DNA of 64,000 nt from positions 1 through 64,000 of the forward strand of contig JAIVFJ010000317.1 of NCBI GenBank assembly GCA_025765615.1. The letters run 5' to 3'. Below the pieces are notes generated by a model. That model had not been told where the DNA came from. It saw only the letters and a program-made list of their open reading frames with translations, and did no database searches. The DNA comes from Zopfochytrium polystomum (lineage: Eukaryota > Chytridiomycota > Chytridiomycetes > Chytridiales > Chytridiaceae). Positions within the stretch are counted from its first letter, which is position 1; every line of letters starts with the position of its first letter. Shown here piece after piece: positions 37,019 to 47,087 of the stretch. The translations under genes and the position numbers were made by a program.

Positions 37019-40000
37019 ATGAGGAAAGAACGCAAAACGCGACTCTTCCTGAGAAATGAGAAGAATGCAGTTTGGGTTCGCATCAAGGGATATCTCTCAG
37101 ATCCTGGAGGTGCAACTCTACAGCACGAAGGAGTCAATCTCCTTCCAGAAATCGAGATTGATGTTAGCGAGTATGAAAAATACAGGCGGAACCAACCTAA
37201 CTGGGGCACCTCACAGTACTTCCTCCTTAATGGACTCACTGCGATTTTCATGGGCAAGGACCCTCGTCTGCAAATAGCTGTAGAAATGACTGCCCATGCT
37301 GATGTTATAGTTGCCCAGATTACCGATGACTCTGATACAGATTTTGAAAAGTATTTTTGGACTGCAACTCGTTCTGGAATACGGACCTTGCTCCTGGGAC
37401 AACTGGGTGGTGGTTTCTTGAAGGGCTTACTCTCTGGTGATGTGCAACACGCTTCACTAGCTATGAATCTATCCAAATTCGTTCATGAGCACCAGTGGGC
37501 AGCTGAAATGGCATTTGTACATGTCCCATACATGAAGCCAGTGAGAATAGATTCAAGGTCATTGGAGACACTGGAGGCAGATTTGCGCATCAGAACTCAA
37601 GAAGTCAAGTCTTTGAAGGATGAATTGAGGTCATGGAACTCCAGGTGTGCAAAGTGGCACTTGAAAGACTCCTCTGTTCAAAAACTCCTTGATTTGTACG
37701 GCTCTAAAGTCCTTCTGAAAGTCCATGCAGAAGAGAAAGACGATGCTGTATTGCTTGCTGCAAAGGCTGTTTCATCTGGTCATTTGGATCTTGGTCGATT
37801 CCAGTACAACTTTGTATGCACACAGTTTAAGATGTACACCATCAACAACTTGGTGGGAAAGGCTGCGGCATCACTGTTTTCAGCACCAGAATGGGCCAAG
37901 TGGATCTACATTTACTCCAAATTGAGAAATAGTTGCAGTCTCTTCGACTCGCTCAAGGGTGCTGGATTTGCAGGGCTTGACTGCAGTGATGAAACCAACA
38001 CCCCAAGATTTCACCCATCTCAGTTTCAAGGAGATCTCATGATTCCATCAACAAGGGCAATTCGAGCACGTATTAAGTTGATGGGGATCTCTTCTGATAC
38101 AGCTCAAGTAGAGAGGGCTGGTCTTATTGTTGGCTCTGCACATAGGTTGATGCTTGAAGTTCCTGTAAATGTGTCCTTTGTGGCAGCCCTGGATGATATG
38201 ACAATTGGTGCACCAGCCCCAGTGTCCTTTAGTCTTTACTGAGGACAGTTTCTTCATGCTGCAGACGTTTCAAGCAACACCAATAAATGGAGGAAATTCA
38301 AGGAAACAAAGACATGTGAGATTGTAAGTTTGTTTTTTTGGAAAGCCTTTGACAAGAATGGTGCTAATTGTTTCCTAGTCGCTCCAAAGAGCACTTCAAG
38401 CTCTTTGATAAGAATGAATTGCCTCAATAAGCCAGACGACGGATTTCTTGCATGTGGCTGGAGAGATATTCTTGAGTATACACTGGATTTGTCTAACGAA
38501 CTCCTGAGAGCTCACACAAGATTGCAGCTTGCATACAAACATGAGTTGCAAGCTTTTGAAAAGACAAAGCAGAACATTGAAAGATGTGTTTCTCGTCGAC
38601 GTCAACAGAATCAGCATGCAGAGCCAACACCAGGTCAAAGTAAGACACTTAATGTTCGCAGCCACCGCTTGAGCAAGTTGGGCGGCCTCATGCAAAAAAA
38701 GTACCCAGCAGTGCTTGGCCTTTTCGTATACTACTGGCTTTACAATCAATGCCGAAACCAGGAAGCTCGGCTTGGCCTGACTGGTCCAGAAGACCATCGT
38801 TATGCCCACATTCAATATGACTCAACAGATTTCCTTCCCCAAGGATTCAAATTGCTGTTGAGACAGCTTGTTTCAGGCATGGCAAAATCTATGTGTGCAG
38901 TTGAGGCAGCCCTTGTGGATCAGGCTCATTATGTGACAGCCTTGACTGTGACAGACACACAGAATTCTCAGACTTCCGTCTCTATGGCAGAACTTGGGAT
39001 TCCAATAACTAGCTGGACAACAGATGGAGCAACCGCACAGGTTGCTCACTTTCCTTACAACAATTCAACCCCAAGCTCATTTCTTGCAGTCTCCCAACTT
39101 GCACATGCAGCATATGCCAAACATACAAAGCTTCATTCAGGGAAAGACAAAACTTCACGCATTCTTGCTGCTGCAGACCACATCATTGAGAAGGCGTCTG
39201 ATTACATAAAGGCTCCTGAGGTTAGATGCCCTGAAGCCCATCTGTCACTTTCGGCATTCCTGGAGAAGGACTTGATACTAAAACACCCTTCGCTGAAGCG
39301 AAAACGAGAATCAGACTGCCATGATATGCAAATGCAATCTTCTCAACGTTGCAAACTGCTTGATGCAAAAAAGCTGGAGGCTTTGAACAAGGCAGTGACT
39401 GAAGGCATTGTGTCAGATTTAGGAGAGCTGGGGGGTCCTTCTACTCAAGCAGACTTAAGGGAAGTGGATGATGATATGGAAATGGAGCTGACACAGGAGC
39501 AGTCGAAAGGACACAACAATATCTCAAGCTTCCCAACCCACCAGCTGCATGTGGAGATTGAAGAGAACAACTTTGTTCGAAAATGCAGCTCTTTGGGGTG
39601 GCAACTGGATGGGCCTTCCTGCAATATTGATGATGATCACCTGCAAAAAGTATGGAAGAAGGTCATGTTTTCTGCTCTTTACTACCAGATCTTAATGGAT
39701 TGTGGCAGCTACTGTCTTACTTTCAAAAGATTGAGCACCAGTGCTTGGTCTGGTGGCAACTCAAATCCCACTGCTGAAAATAGACCACTTCTCAGCGTCT
39801 GTGCAAGCATTCATCCAGGCTGCTCAAACCTAACAACTGCTGATATTGAGCCAACACTCCTACTGCCTGCACAGAATCTTTTTGAAACAACAAGGAATCT
39901 CCATTCTGCCACAACTCAGGAGGGTCTTGCAGAACAGGAGGTGAGAGAAGCACTCCATGGCTTCAAAACAGCCAAGAAAGATATATGGAAGAACGCCAAG

Positions 40001-40715
40001 AAAGTAGCAGCAGGCTTAATTCAGCAGCACAAAAAGACTCTTCAGTCCGTTACATCAATCATATTGTCTGGCAAGGATTGTCTGAAAATGAATGACAGTG
40101 GCTCTGCAGAGATGAGGAAATGGATTCAAGCTATTGAGCACGCTGCAGCAGTTGGCCAAAGAATGGAGTATGAAAAGCTTCACAGAACCAGCTTTGCTTC
40201 TGTTGTGGAACGGTTATGTCAAATGGAAGGACTTGAAGACATTTGTAACAAGCTTGCCAATGATTGCACACTGCAAGACCGTCTATGGCACCTCACAGAC
40301 TATAAAATACTTAAACTGCAACTTCTGCAGTCAGGAAGTAGGGCAAACCTATCAAAGGAGCTTTTTCTGCTCAAAGACATGAAGAATGACTTTCTTGATG
40401 TGGAGGCGACGAGCCTTGAAGTGAAACACTTTCCTGGACAGGACATTCGGAAAGCCCTTCACAATCCACCAAAGAACCAGCATGATCCATCTGGAAAGCA
40501 CTTGCTGACCTTTTTTGAGGACCCAGCTCACCTAAAGTGCAAACGACTGGTCCGAAACTTTCTCAAGCTCAAAGAATTTGCAGATCTCAGCCCCAGTGAA
40601 GCGTGGAAACAAGTAACAGAATCAGATTCAGACTCAAAAATTCTTCCAAGAAAGTGGTGGGATCGTGATGCAATGGATGTTGAGCAATGTTATGAATCAC
40701 CCTCTGGAAACCTCT

Positions 40716-40815
40716 GGAACCTTCTAGAACATTCCTTCATGGAACCTTCTGGAACCTTCTGGAACCTTCTAGAACATTCCTTCATGGAACCTTGTGGAAC
40801 CTTCTGGAACCTTCT
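40716..40815 (+). promoter_or_regulatory. Heat-shock-element-like arrays in 5' LTR
   Basis: Contiguous alternating pentamers nGAAn/nTTCn: four at 40716-40735, eight at 40741-40780 (gGAAc cTTCt three times, then aGAAc aTTCc), and six at 40786-40815 with one imperfect (cTTGt). This is the binding pattern of heat shock factor trimers. They sit ~110-210 bp upstream of the TATA box, the U3 enhancer position. HSF control is inference from the pattern. Confidence 0.75.
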
Positions 40816-40924
40816 TTGCTTTCCTGACTTGTCTTGTTGTCATTGGTATCATTGGTATCATTGTATTACTAATTGCTCTTTCTGGAACTTTCTTGGAGTC
40901 TTGACAAGGAACACTCTCAAAAGG

Positions 40925-40932
40925 TATAAAAG
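40925..40932 (+). promoter_or_regulatory. Gypsy LTR TATA box
   Basis: TATAAAAG, about 28-35 bp before the AAGTGAATTAT at 40960-40970, which is where transcription should start if the primer site below is self-complementary to the RNA 5' end. Confidence 0.75.
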
Positions 40933-41042
40933 GGGGATGGGGGACCTGTCCCATCCCTCAAGTGAATTATTGTTTCCAATACAATCATCACTCCTCTCAG
41001 TTCCTTGTCTGCCTTGTCCTGTCCTGCCCTGTTCCTGACATC

Positions 41043-41053
41043 ATAATTCACTT
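41043..41053 (+). promoter_or_regulatory. Self-primer binding site of gypsy element
   Basis: ATAATTCACTT, two bases past the 5' LTR, is the exact reverse complement of AAGTGAATTAT at 40960-40970. It does not look like the 3' end of a common primer tRNA (which would give TGG...). The Tf1 family primes with an 11-base piece of its own RNA 5' end; length and placement agree. Confidence 0.75.
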
Positions 41054-41080
41054 CACCCTCTCCCACTACTCTCTGCCATC

Positions 41081-42004
41081 ATGTCTGACCCAAACAACAC
41101 CTTCCCTGATGCAACTGCCTTCCAAGCCTTGATGGACCAATTACAAGCCCTTTCAAGACAGACACACCAACTTCAAGAACAAGTCCTTCACCAGCAGCAC
41201 CAGCTTCAACAACAACTTCACCAACAAGAACATCAAGCTCTTCCCCTGCCTCAAGCCAACCAAGCAAGAGAGCCCAAGGTTCCCAGCCCTGACAAGTTCA
41301 CTGGGCTGGCCAAAGACCTTAGGAACTTCATGGCCACTGTGGAGAATGTCATCCTTCTCCAACCTTCAAGATTTCCCAGTGAGCAAGTCAAGGTTCTTTT
41401 CACAAGCACCCTCCTGTCTGGTCAAGCTCAATCATGGTACAGATCTCTCCCAAGCACACCCACCACCCTGCAAGAGCTCTGGGAGGGGCTGGAAGCTACC
41501 TTTGGTGACCCCTACGCATCTTGGACAGCAAGATCCAAGCTCAAGCATATCAAGCAAGGAAAGCAATCTTGTGTGGCCTACACCAACCAATTCAAGCAAC
41601 TAGCCAGAGACTCTGGATACAATGATGCAGCTCTGATGGAGCTGTACCATGATGGTCTCCATGAGTCTATCCAAGACATGCTCTCCCAGTCTCTGCACAT
41701 CCCTGAGACCTTGGAAGAGTACATTCTCCTTGCCATCAAGATTGACAACAGACTCTACTCCAAGAGGCTGAAGCAAAGACAAGTAGGAACTACATCAAGA
41801 CCTACCCCAGTTCCTCAAGCTCTTACAGTTCCTGAACCCATGCAAGTGGATGCAGTTGAGACACTTCCTAAGGGTCCTCTGAGCCAAGAGGAGAAAACAA
41901 GGAGGGCCCAGCAGGGACTGTGTTTTTACTGTGGCTCCAAGGAGCATGCTGTCAAGGACTGCCCAAGGAAGAAGCACCCAAACTCCCAGGTCCAGGCTCA
42001 CTGA
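41081..42004 (+). CDS. gag: Gag polyprotein
   Basis: 307 residues. The Gln-rich coiled N-terminus is followed by the retrotransposon Gag core (KFTGLAKDLRNFMATVENVI, AQSWYRSLPSTPTTLQELWE, GLEATFGDP) and a CCHC zinc knuckle CFYCGSKEHAVKDC near residue 280. It forms the particle and binds RNA. The stop overlaps the pol frame by 85 bases. Confidence 0.9.
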   Translation: MSDPNNTFPDATAFQALMDQLQALSRQTHQLQEQVLHQQHQLQQQLHQQEHQALPLPQANQAREPKVPSPDKFTGLAKDLRNFMATVENVILLQPSRFPSEQVKVLFTSTLLSGQAQSWYRSLPSTPTTLQELWEGLEATFGDPYASWTARSKLKHIKQGKQSCVAYTNQFKQLARDSGYNDAALMELYHDGLHESIQDMLSQSLHIPETLEEYILLAIKIDNRLYSKRLKQRQVGTTSRPTPVPQALTVPEPMQVDAVETLPKGPLSQEEKTRRAQQGLCFYCGSKEHAVKDCPRKKHPNSQVQAH

Positions 42005-45000
42005 GGGGCAATTCCCTGGACCCTCCTCCAAGCTGCCCCTGTTTCATCACCACCACCAGCACCACAAACACCTCAGATTCCAAGCCCCACCAACTCACCA
42101 TGGATGTCAAGATTCAACTCTCACCCAAGTCAACCATCACAACCAAGGCCCTTATAGACTCTGGATCATCCTGCAACATCATTGATGCCACCCTTGCCAA
42201 GTCTTGTGCCATTCCTACGATCAAGAAATCCACACCCCTCAAGGTCCACTTTGCCAATCATGCTCTGTTCAAGGAAATCAGCCATGAAACCAAGCTAAAC
42301 CTCCACATCCAAGACTTTCCACCATCCATGGTCAATCTGGAAGTATTGGATCTTGGCTCACCCACATTCTCTGTCATCCTGGGATTACCATGGCTGCAAG
42401 CCCAGAACCCTGCCATTGATTGGGTCACTGGTCAAGTCCAACCTCCACCAATTGGAACAGTCACCCAAAACTCAAGTCAAGCCCCCAAGTCTCATGCTCT
42501 CAAGCCCTTGATTCAAGATTCACAGCCAGCCAAGACTCCAGTTCCACAGTTCACAGTTCACAGTCAAGATTCAAGTAGAGCTCATAGAGCTCACAGTCAT
42601 GGCCATGACTCTTGTTCACAGAACCCACAGTCAAAGATTCAAGTACCACAGTTCACAGTCCACATTCAAGATTCAAGTTCCACAGCTCACAGTCTTTGCC
42701 AAGAACAGAACTCTCAGTCAAAGATTCAAGAATCACAGTTCCCAGTCAAGAATTCAAGCCCCACTGCTGAGGAGCACGACAACCTGGACCCATCAGACCT
42801 TTTGCTGGCATCCAAGCTACCAAAAGAATATCTCCCTTATGCTGATGTGTTTTCCAAGACCAAGGCAGACCTGCTACCAGCTCAGAGGCCTTATGACTGT
42901 GAAATCCCACTCAAGGATGAAACTTGCAGCCCACCTTTCAAGCCACTGTACCACCTCTCTCCACCAGAAGCCAAGGCCCTCCAAGAATACATTGAAGAAA
43001 TGCTGAACAAGGGATTCATCCAACCTTCCAAGTCACCAGCTGGAGCTCCCATCTTTTTTGTCAAGAAGAAGGATGGGGGACTGAGACCCTGTGTGGACTA
43101 CAGAGATCTCAATGAGATGACAGTCAAGAACCGCTATCCACTGCCTCTCATCTCTGAATTACTGGACAAACTGAGCCATGCAAGGATATTTTCCAAGATT
43201 GACCTCAGAGGTGCCTACAATTTGGTCAGAATTAAGCCCCAGGATCAATGGAAGACTGCCTTCAGATGCAAATACGGTCACTTTGAGTACTTGGTTATGC
43301 CCTTTGGACTTACCAATGCTCCAGCTATTTTCCAAGGCATGATGAATGACATCTTCAGGGATATTCTGGACCTTTTTGTCATTGTCTACCTGGATGATAT
43401 CCTGGTATTTTCATCTGACACTGCAAGCCATATGGGACATGTCAAGACTGTCTTGGAGAGACTCAGACAGCATCACCTCTATGCAAAGCTGGAGAAGTGT
43501 GAATTCCACAAGACCTCCATTGAGTTTTTGGGGTTCATTGTGTCTGACAAAGGGATCTCCATGGCACCAGACAAGATCCAAACTATTCTTGAATGGAAGG
43601 CTCCAAATTCCATCAAGGATGTACAAAGCTTCCTTGGATTTTGCAACTTCTACAGAACCTTCATTGCCAACTATTCTGCCATAGCCAAGCCTCTCACTGA
43701 TCTCACCAAGAAGACCACCAAGTTTGAATGGACCCCAGCAGCAGAGCAAGCCTGGCTAGCTCTTAAGACAGCAACCACAAGTGCACCACTCCTTAAGCAT
43801 GTGGATCCCTTGCTTCCCTTCACCTTGGAAACTGATGCCTCAGACTATGCCCTTGGCGCTGTTCTGTCCCAGCCAAGCTCTCAGGACCCCTCTGCTCCTC
43901 TGCATCCAGTGGCATATTACTCCAGGAAGCTGAACAGTGCTGAGTGTAACTACACAGTCCATGACAAGGAGTTGCTTGCAATTGTGGAAGCATTCAAATT
44001 CTGGAGACACTACTTGGCTGGTTCTAAAGGCATCTCTGTCTATTCTGATCACAAGAACCTCACCTTCTTCAGGGCAAGGAGGTTGCTCAAGCAGAGGCAT
44101 GCCAGGTGGGCTGAACTGCTCTCTGAGTATGACTTTAAGCTGTGCTATTCTCCTGGCCACCTTAACACTGTGGCTGATGCCCTGTCAAGAAGAACAGACC
44201 TTGCACCTGAAGGGGGAGATGGTTTCACCCCACCATCCAAGACACACCTTTCATTGCTTCCTGACAGTGTGTGGGCCCATGCTATTTCCAAGGACCCCAA
44301 GCCTCACAAGATTCAAATCAGCCAAGAAGAGGAAAAACTTGAGATACTCAAGACAAGGCATGATGCAGCAACAGCTGGACACCCAGGAGAGCACAAGACA
44401 TATGAGCTTGTTTCCAGAAACTTCTACTGGCCAGGCATGAGGAAGTACATCAAGAACTATGTCAGCAGCTGTGAAACCTGTCAAAGAAACAAATCCAGCA
44501 GACACAAGCCCTATGGACTTCTGGAGCCCCTCCCAATTGCCATCAGCCCTTGGTCATCAATATCCATGGACTTCATTGTGAAACTGCCCCCATCCCATGG
44601 ATTTGACTCTATCCTTGTTGTCATCTGCAGAAGGACAAAGTTGGCCCATTTCATCCCCTGCACTGAGAATATAGATGCACAAGGAACAGCAGACCTGTTT
44701 TTGCAGCACATATTCAGGCTCCATGGGCTGCCTCAGTCAATCGTCAGTGACAGAGGACCACAGTTCAGATCTCAATTTTGGAAAGCACTCACAGCAGCCC
44801 TTGGAATCAAGTCTCAACTGTCAACTGCTTATCACCCTCAGACTGATGGACAAACAGAAAGAACAAACCAGACTCTGGAGCAGTATTTGAGGTGCTATGT
44901 CAGCTATCAACAGGATGATTGGCCCACCCTCCTTCCACTGGCAGAATTTGCTCTCAACAATTCTCTCCACTCAAGCACCCAGCTATCTCCTTTCTTTGCA

Positions 45001-45639
45001 ACCTATGGCTTCAATCCAAGAGGAGATCTTCTGGGACAAGAGACCCTATCCAATGTCCAAGCTCCTGCTGCGGCTTCACACTTACATAAGCTCAAGATCA
45101 TCAGCACCTTCCTGGACTCCACCCTGAAGCAAGCCCAAGAAGATGCCTCAAGATTTGCCAACACTCACAGAATGGACCATGACCTTGCTGTGGGTCAGCA
45201 AGTTTGGCTTCTGAGGAAGAACTTGCAGACCAAAAGACCAAGTCCCAAGCTAGACAACCTCAAGTTGGGACCTTTCAAGATCTTGGAGCAAATCAATCCA
45301 GTCACCTTCAAGCTGGATCTCCCTGCATCCATGAAGATCCACCCAGTTTTCCATGTCAGCCTTTTAGAGAAGTTTGTGGCCAATTCCATTCCAGGCAGAG
45401 TTGTTCCTCCTCCTCCTCCAGTTGAGGTAGAAGGTGAAGAGGAATTTGAGGTTGAACAAATCTTGGATGCCAAGTGGTTTGGAAGAACACTCAAGTTCCT
45501 TGTTAAGTGGAAAGGTTACTCAGATGCTGACAACACCTGGGAGCCTGAGTCAAACCTCACTCACTGCCAAGACCTTCTGCTCGAGTTCAAGACCAGGTAC
45601 CCCACCAAGTTGCAGAAGAGGCCTAAAAGGGGGAGATGA
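41920..45639 (+). CDS. pol: Pol polyprotein with chromodomain
   Basis: Open for 1,239 codons in the -1 frame to gag, with no ATG at its start, so it is probably reached by -1 frameshifting within 41920-42004. Domains: aspartic protease (ALIDSGSSCNIID, about residue 76), reverse transcriptase (YRDLNEMTVKNRYPLP; YLDDILVF catalytic box, about 490), RNase H (LETDASDYALGAVLSQ, about 635), integrase (HHCC ending CETCQRNKS; DDE with MDFIVKLPP, IVSDRGPQF and TDGQTERTNQTLEQY), and a C-terminal chromodomain (VEQILDAKWFGRTLKFLVKW, then GYSDADNTWEPESNL). A chromodomain marks a chromovirus and would guide integration to particular chromatin. No stops or shifts inside. Confidence 0.95.
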   Translation: MFLLWLQGACCQGLPKEEAPKLPGPGSLRGNSLDPPPSCPCFITTTSTTNTSDSKPHQLTMDVKIQLSPKSTITTKALIDSGSSCNIIDATLAKSCAIPTIKKSTPLKVHFANHALFKEISHETKLNLHIQDFPPSMVNLEVLDLGSPTFSVILGLPWLQAQNPAIDWVTGQVQPPPIGTVTQNSSQAPKSHALKPLIQDSQPAKTPVPQFTVHSQDSSRAHRAHSHGHDSCSQNPQSKIQVPQFTVHIQDSSSTAHSLCQEQNSQSKIQESQFPVKNSSPTAEEHDNLDPSDLLLASKLPKEYLPYADVFSKTKADLLPAQRPYDCEIPLKDETCSPPFKPLYHLSPPEAKALQEYIEEMLNKGFIQPSKSPAGAPIFFVKKKDGGLRPCVDYRDLNEMTVKNRYPLPLISELLDKLSHARIFSKIDLRGAYNLVRIKPQDQWKTAFRCKYGHFEYLVMPFGLTNAPAIFQGMMNDIFRDILDLFVIVYLDDILVFSSDTASHMGHVKTVLERLRQHHLYAKLEKCEFHKTSIEFLGFIVSDKGISMAPDKIQTILEWKAPNSIKDVQSFLGFCNFYRTFIANYSAIAKPLTDLTKKTTKFEWTPAAEQAWLALKTATTSAPLLKHVDPLLPFTLETDASDYALGAVLSQPSSQDPSAPLHPVAYYSRKLNSAECNYTVHDKELLAIVEAFKFWRHYLAGSKGISVYSDHKNLTFFRARRLLKQRHARWAELLSEYDFKLCYSPGHLNTVADALSRRTDLAPEGGDGFTPPSKTHLSLLPDSVWAHAISKDPKPHKIQISQEEEKLEILKTRHDAATAGHPGEHKTYELVSRNFYWPGMRKYIKNYVSSCETCQRNKSSRHKPYGLLEPLPIAISPWSSISMDFIVKLPPSHGFDSILVVICRRTKLAHFIPCTENIDAQGTADLFLQHIFRLHGLPQSIVSDRGPQFRSQFWKALTAALGIKSQLSTAYHPQTDGQTERTNQTLEQYLRCYVSYQQDDWPTLLPLAEFALNNSLHSSTQLSPFFATYGFNPRGDLLGQETLSNVQAPAAASHLHKLKIISTFLDSTLKQAQEDASRFANTHRMDHDLAVGQQVWLLRKNLQTKRPSPKLDNLKLGPFKILEQINPVTFKLDLPASMKIHPVFHVSLLEKFVANSIPGRVVPPPPPVEVEGEEEFEVEQILDAKWFGRTLKFLVKWKGYSDADNTWEPESNLTHCQDLLLEFKTRYPTKLQKRPKRGR
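45625..45639 (+). promoter_or_regulatory. Gypsy polypurine tract
   Basis: AAAAGGGGGAGATGA directly ahead of the 3' LTR, primer for plus-strand DNA synthesis. It overlaps the last pol codons. Confidence 0.85.
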
Positions 45640-45992
45640 TGTTATGAATCACCCTCTGGAAACCTCTGGAACCTTCTAGAACATTCCTTCATGGAACCTT
45701 CTGGAACCTTCTGGAACCTTCTAGAACATTCCTTCATGGAACCTTGTGGAACCTTCTGGAACCTTCTTTGCTTTCCTGACTTGTCTTGTTGTCATTGGTA
45801 TCATTGGTATCATTGTATTACTAATTGCTCTTTCTGGAACTTTCTTGGAGTCTTGACAAGGAACACTCTCAAAAGGTATAAAAGGGGGATGGGGGACCTG
45901 TCCCATCCCTCAAGTGAATTATTGTTTCCAATACAATCATCACTCCTCTCAGTTCCTTGTCTGCCTTGTCCTGTCCTGCCCTGTTCCTGACA
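45640..45992 (+). repeat. Gypsy 3' LTR
   Basis: Same 353 bp as the 5' LTR, followed by the AGCAA duplication. Confidence 0.95.
45668..45767 (+). promoter_or_regulatory. Heat-shock-element-like arrays in 3' LTR
   Basis: Same arrays as 40716-40815. From here they could also drive the flanking DNA to the right. Confidence 0.7.
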
Positions 45993-46744
45993 AGCAAGGA
46001 CGGCTGGCCTTTAGCAAACCAGTCATCAAACAGCTTACTGATCTCGGCTATCACAAGGAGGCAGAATTTGCAGGCATGATTGCTTGCTTTTATGATGCAT
46101 TTGACACTCGAGGACTTCCTGAAAGCGAAAGAATGGCAGTATGTGATGAAGTTGTGCAATACTTCCAAGCAAAGCTTGGAAGCGAATTATCATCCCCTCT
46201 AACTGCAACAAAGTCACATTTCTCTGGTCTGAACAGTGAAGTTGTGTGGGGCATCCTAATGAATGCAGCGGCTTTGAAAGCTCTTCTCAAGAATTTGCTG
46301 AGCCTACCTGAGAATATTCAGGATGCAGAAGATGCAAAGAAAAAGGATGAAGTTCCTTTCCCAGTCTTGAATACTCGCAGCCTTGGAACAAACCCAGTTG
46401 AACAAACCTTCAATCATGTGCAGGAAAAGGATAGGTCTGGCGGATGTGGAAGGAATGATAAATCAAATGCAGAAGAACTCAAGTCATCAGTCAATGCTAT
46501 TCTGGTTGCGGAAAAGTATGTCAACATACCCAATGAAAAGCGTGGATTTTCTATTGGAAGAGTATCATCAGGAAAAACCTATATTGATAAGACTGCAGAG
46601 GAAGATTTGAGGTCATGGAACAATCCTGCCTGCCGAAAAGATTTAAGCCATTGGCAGGAGAAAAAAACAAACAAAATCTATTCGCACAGACCCATGCGAA
46701 ATGCCAATCCCAACTCCTCGGAGCTTCAGCAAGATGAAAGCTAA

Positions 46745-47063
46745 AGCTGCAGATTTCTCTCTCTTTCCAGATGATAAGGAGAACACCCTGCCATCTTCAA
46801 GCAGCCTGGTCCACTTTGATGCCTCACCGCCTTCACAGCGAACTAGGAGTCCCTTTTCAGTTGTGACAAATCCATGAAACCTTTAAACATTTTATATGTT
46901 CTATCTTTATCCAACTATCTGTTTGGTTCTGGGATGTGTGCTCGGCAAAAGCCTGTGAAGATCGTGTCTTTCACAAAATTTTTTTTGGTCCTTTTCCTTT
47001 TCTTTCTCATTTTATTGAGAAATAAAAGTAGCCAATCATCACCTGGCGTTGGGCAGTCTTTGA
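46745..47063. other. 3' end of DNA transposon
   Basis: Includes the possible shifted C-terminal frame (46734-46877, ending FSVVTNP) and an AT-rich stretch with AATAAA near 47020, a plausible polyadenylation signal of the transposase. Confidence 0.45.
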
Positions 47064-47078
47064 AACTTCCAAGGCCTG
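47064..47078 (-). repeat. DNA transposon right inverted terminus
   Basis: AACTTCCAAGGCCTG followed by GTTCAAAAG. A few bases further in, both ends also share a CCCAACGC word. Confidence 0.75.
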
Positions 47079-47087
47079 GTTCAAAAG

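Larger units (their letters stand above)
40688..41040 (+). repeat. Gypsy 5' LTR
   Basis: 353 bp, TGTTATGAATC...CCTGACA. Holds HSE-like arrays (40716-40815), TATAAAAG (40925-40932) and the predicted RNA start near 40960. No difference from the 3' LTR was found. Confidence 0.95.
40688..45992 (+). mobile_element. Ty3/gypsy chromovirus, full length
   Basis: 5,305 bp with 353-bp LTRs that I find identical by eye, TG...CA ends and a 5-bp duplication AGCAA (40683-40687 and 45993-45997). Gag and pol are both open, pol follows gag in the -1 frame, and pol ends in a chromodomain. Identical LTRs and intact frames indicate a very recent insertion of a possibly active element. It lies in the sense direction of the host transposase frame. 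Confidence 0.95.
37019..46744 (+). pseudogene. P-element-like transposase, interrupted
   Basis: Frame 37019-38242 continues, past a single TGA (38240-38242), in the same frame through 40687, and resumes in frame at 45998 after the gypsy insertion, ending at 46744. Motifs in order: a coiled coil (LEADLRIRTQEVKSLKDELR), VAALDDMTIG (candidate first Asp), ITSWTTDGATAQ (second Asp region), FFEDPAHLKCKRLVRNFLK (like the HLLKLIRN motif of P/THAP9), and after the insertion LAFSKPVIKQLTDLGYHKEA with IACFYDAFDTRG. At the 3' end a different frame reads MKAKAADFSLFP to a TGA at about 46877, so a shift may have cut off ~45 residues. GTAAGT...CCTAG at 38323-38378 could be an intron. The gypsy insertion alone disables the gene. 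Confidence 0.65.
35990..47078 (+). mobile_element. P-element-like DNA transposon split by a gypsy element
   Basis: Starts CAGGCCTTGGAAGTT and ends with its exact inverse. GTTCAAAAG flanks both sides (35981-35989 and 47079-47087), a 9-bp target duplication (or 8 bp if one terminal base is mismatched). Total 11,089 bp, of which 5,310 bp are a gypsy element plus its 5-bp duplication, leaving about 5.8 kb of original transposon. The large interior gene has P/THAP9-like catalytic-region motifs. An 8-bp duplication would fit the P superfamily; 9 bp would be unusual, so the superfamily call is tentative. Confidence 0.7.

Noticed and set aside
38330..41038. A 902-residue frame ending inside the 5' LTR
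   Set aside because: Its last ~115 codons are LTR sequence; the true frame resumes at 45998 beyond the insertion.
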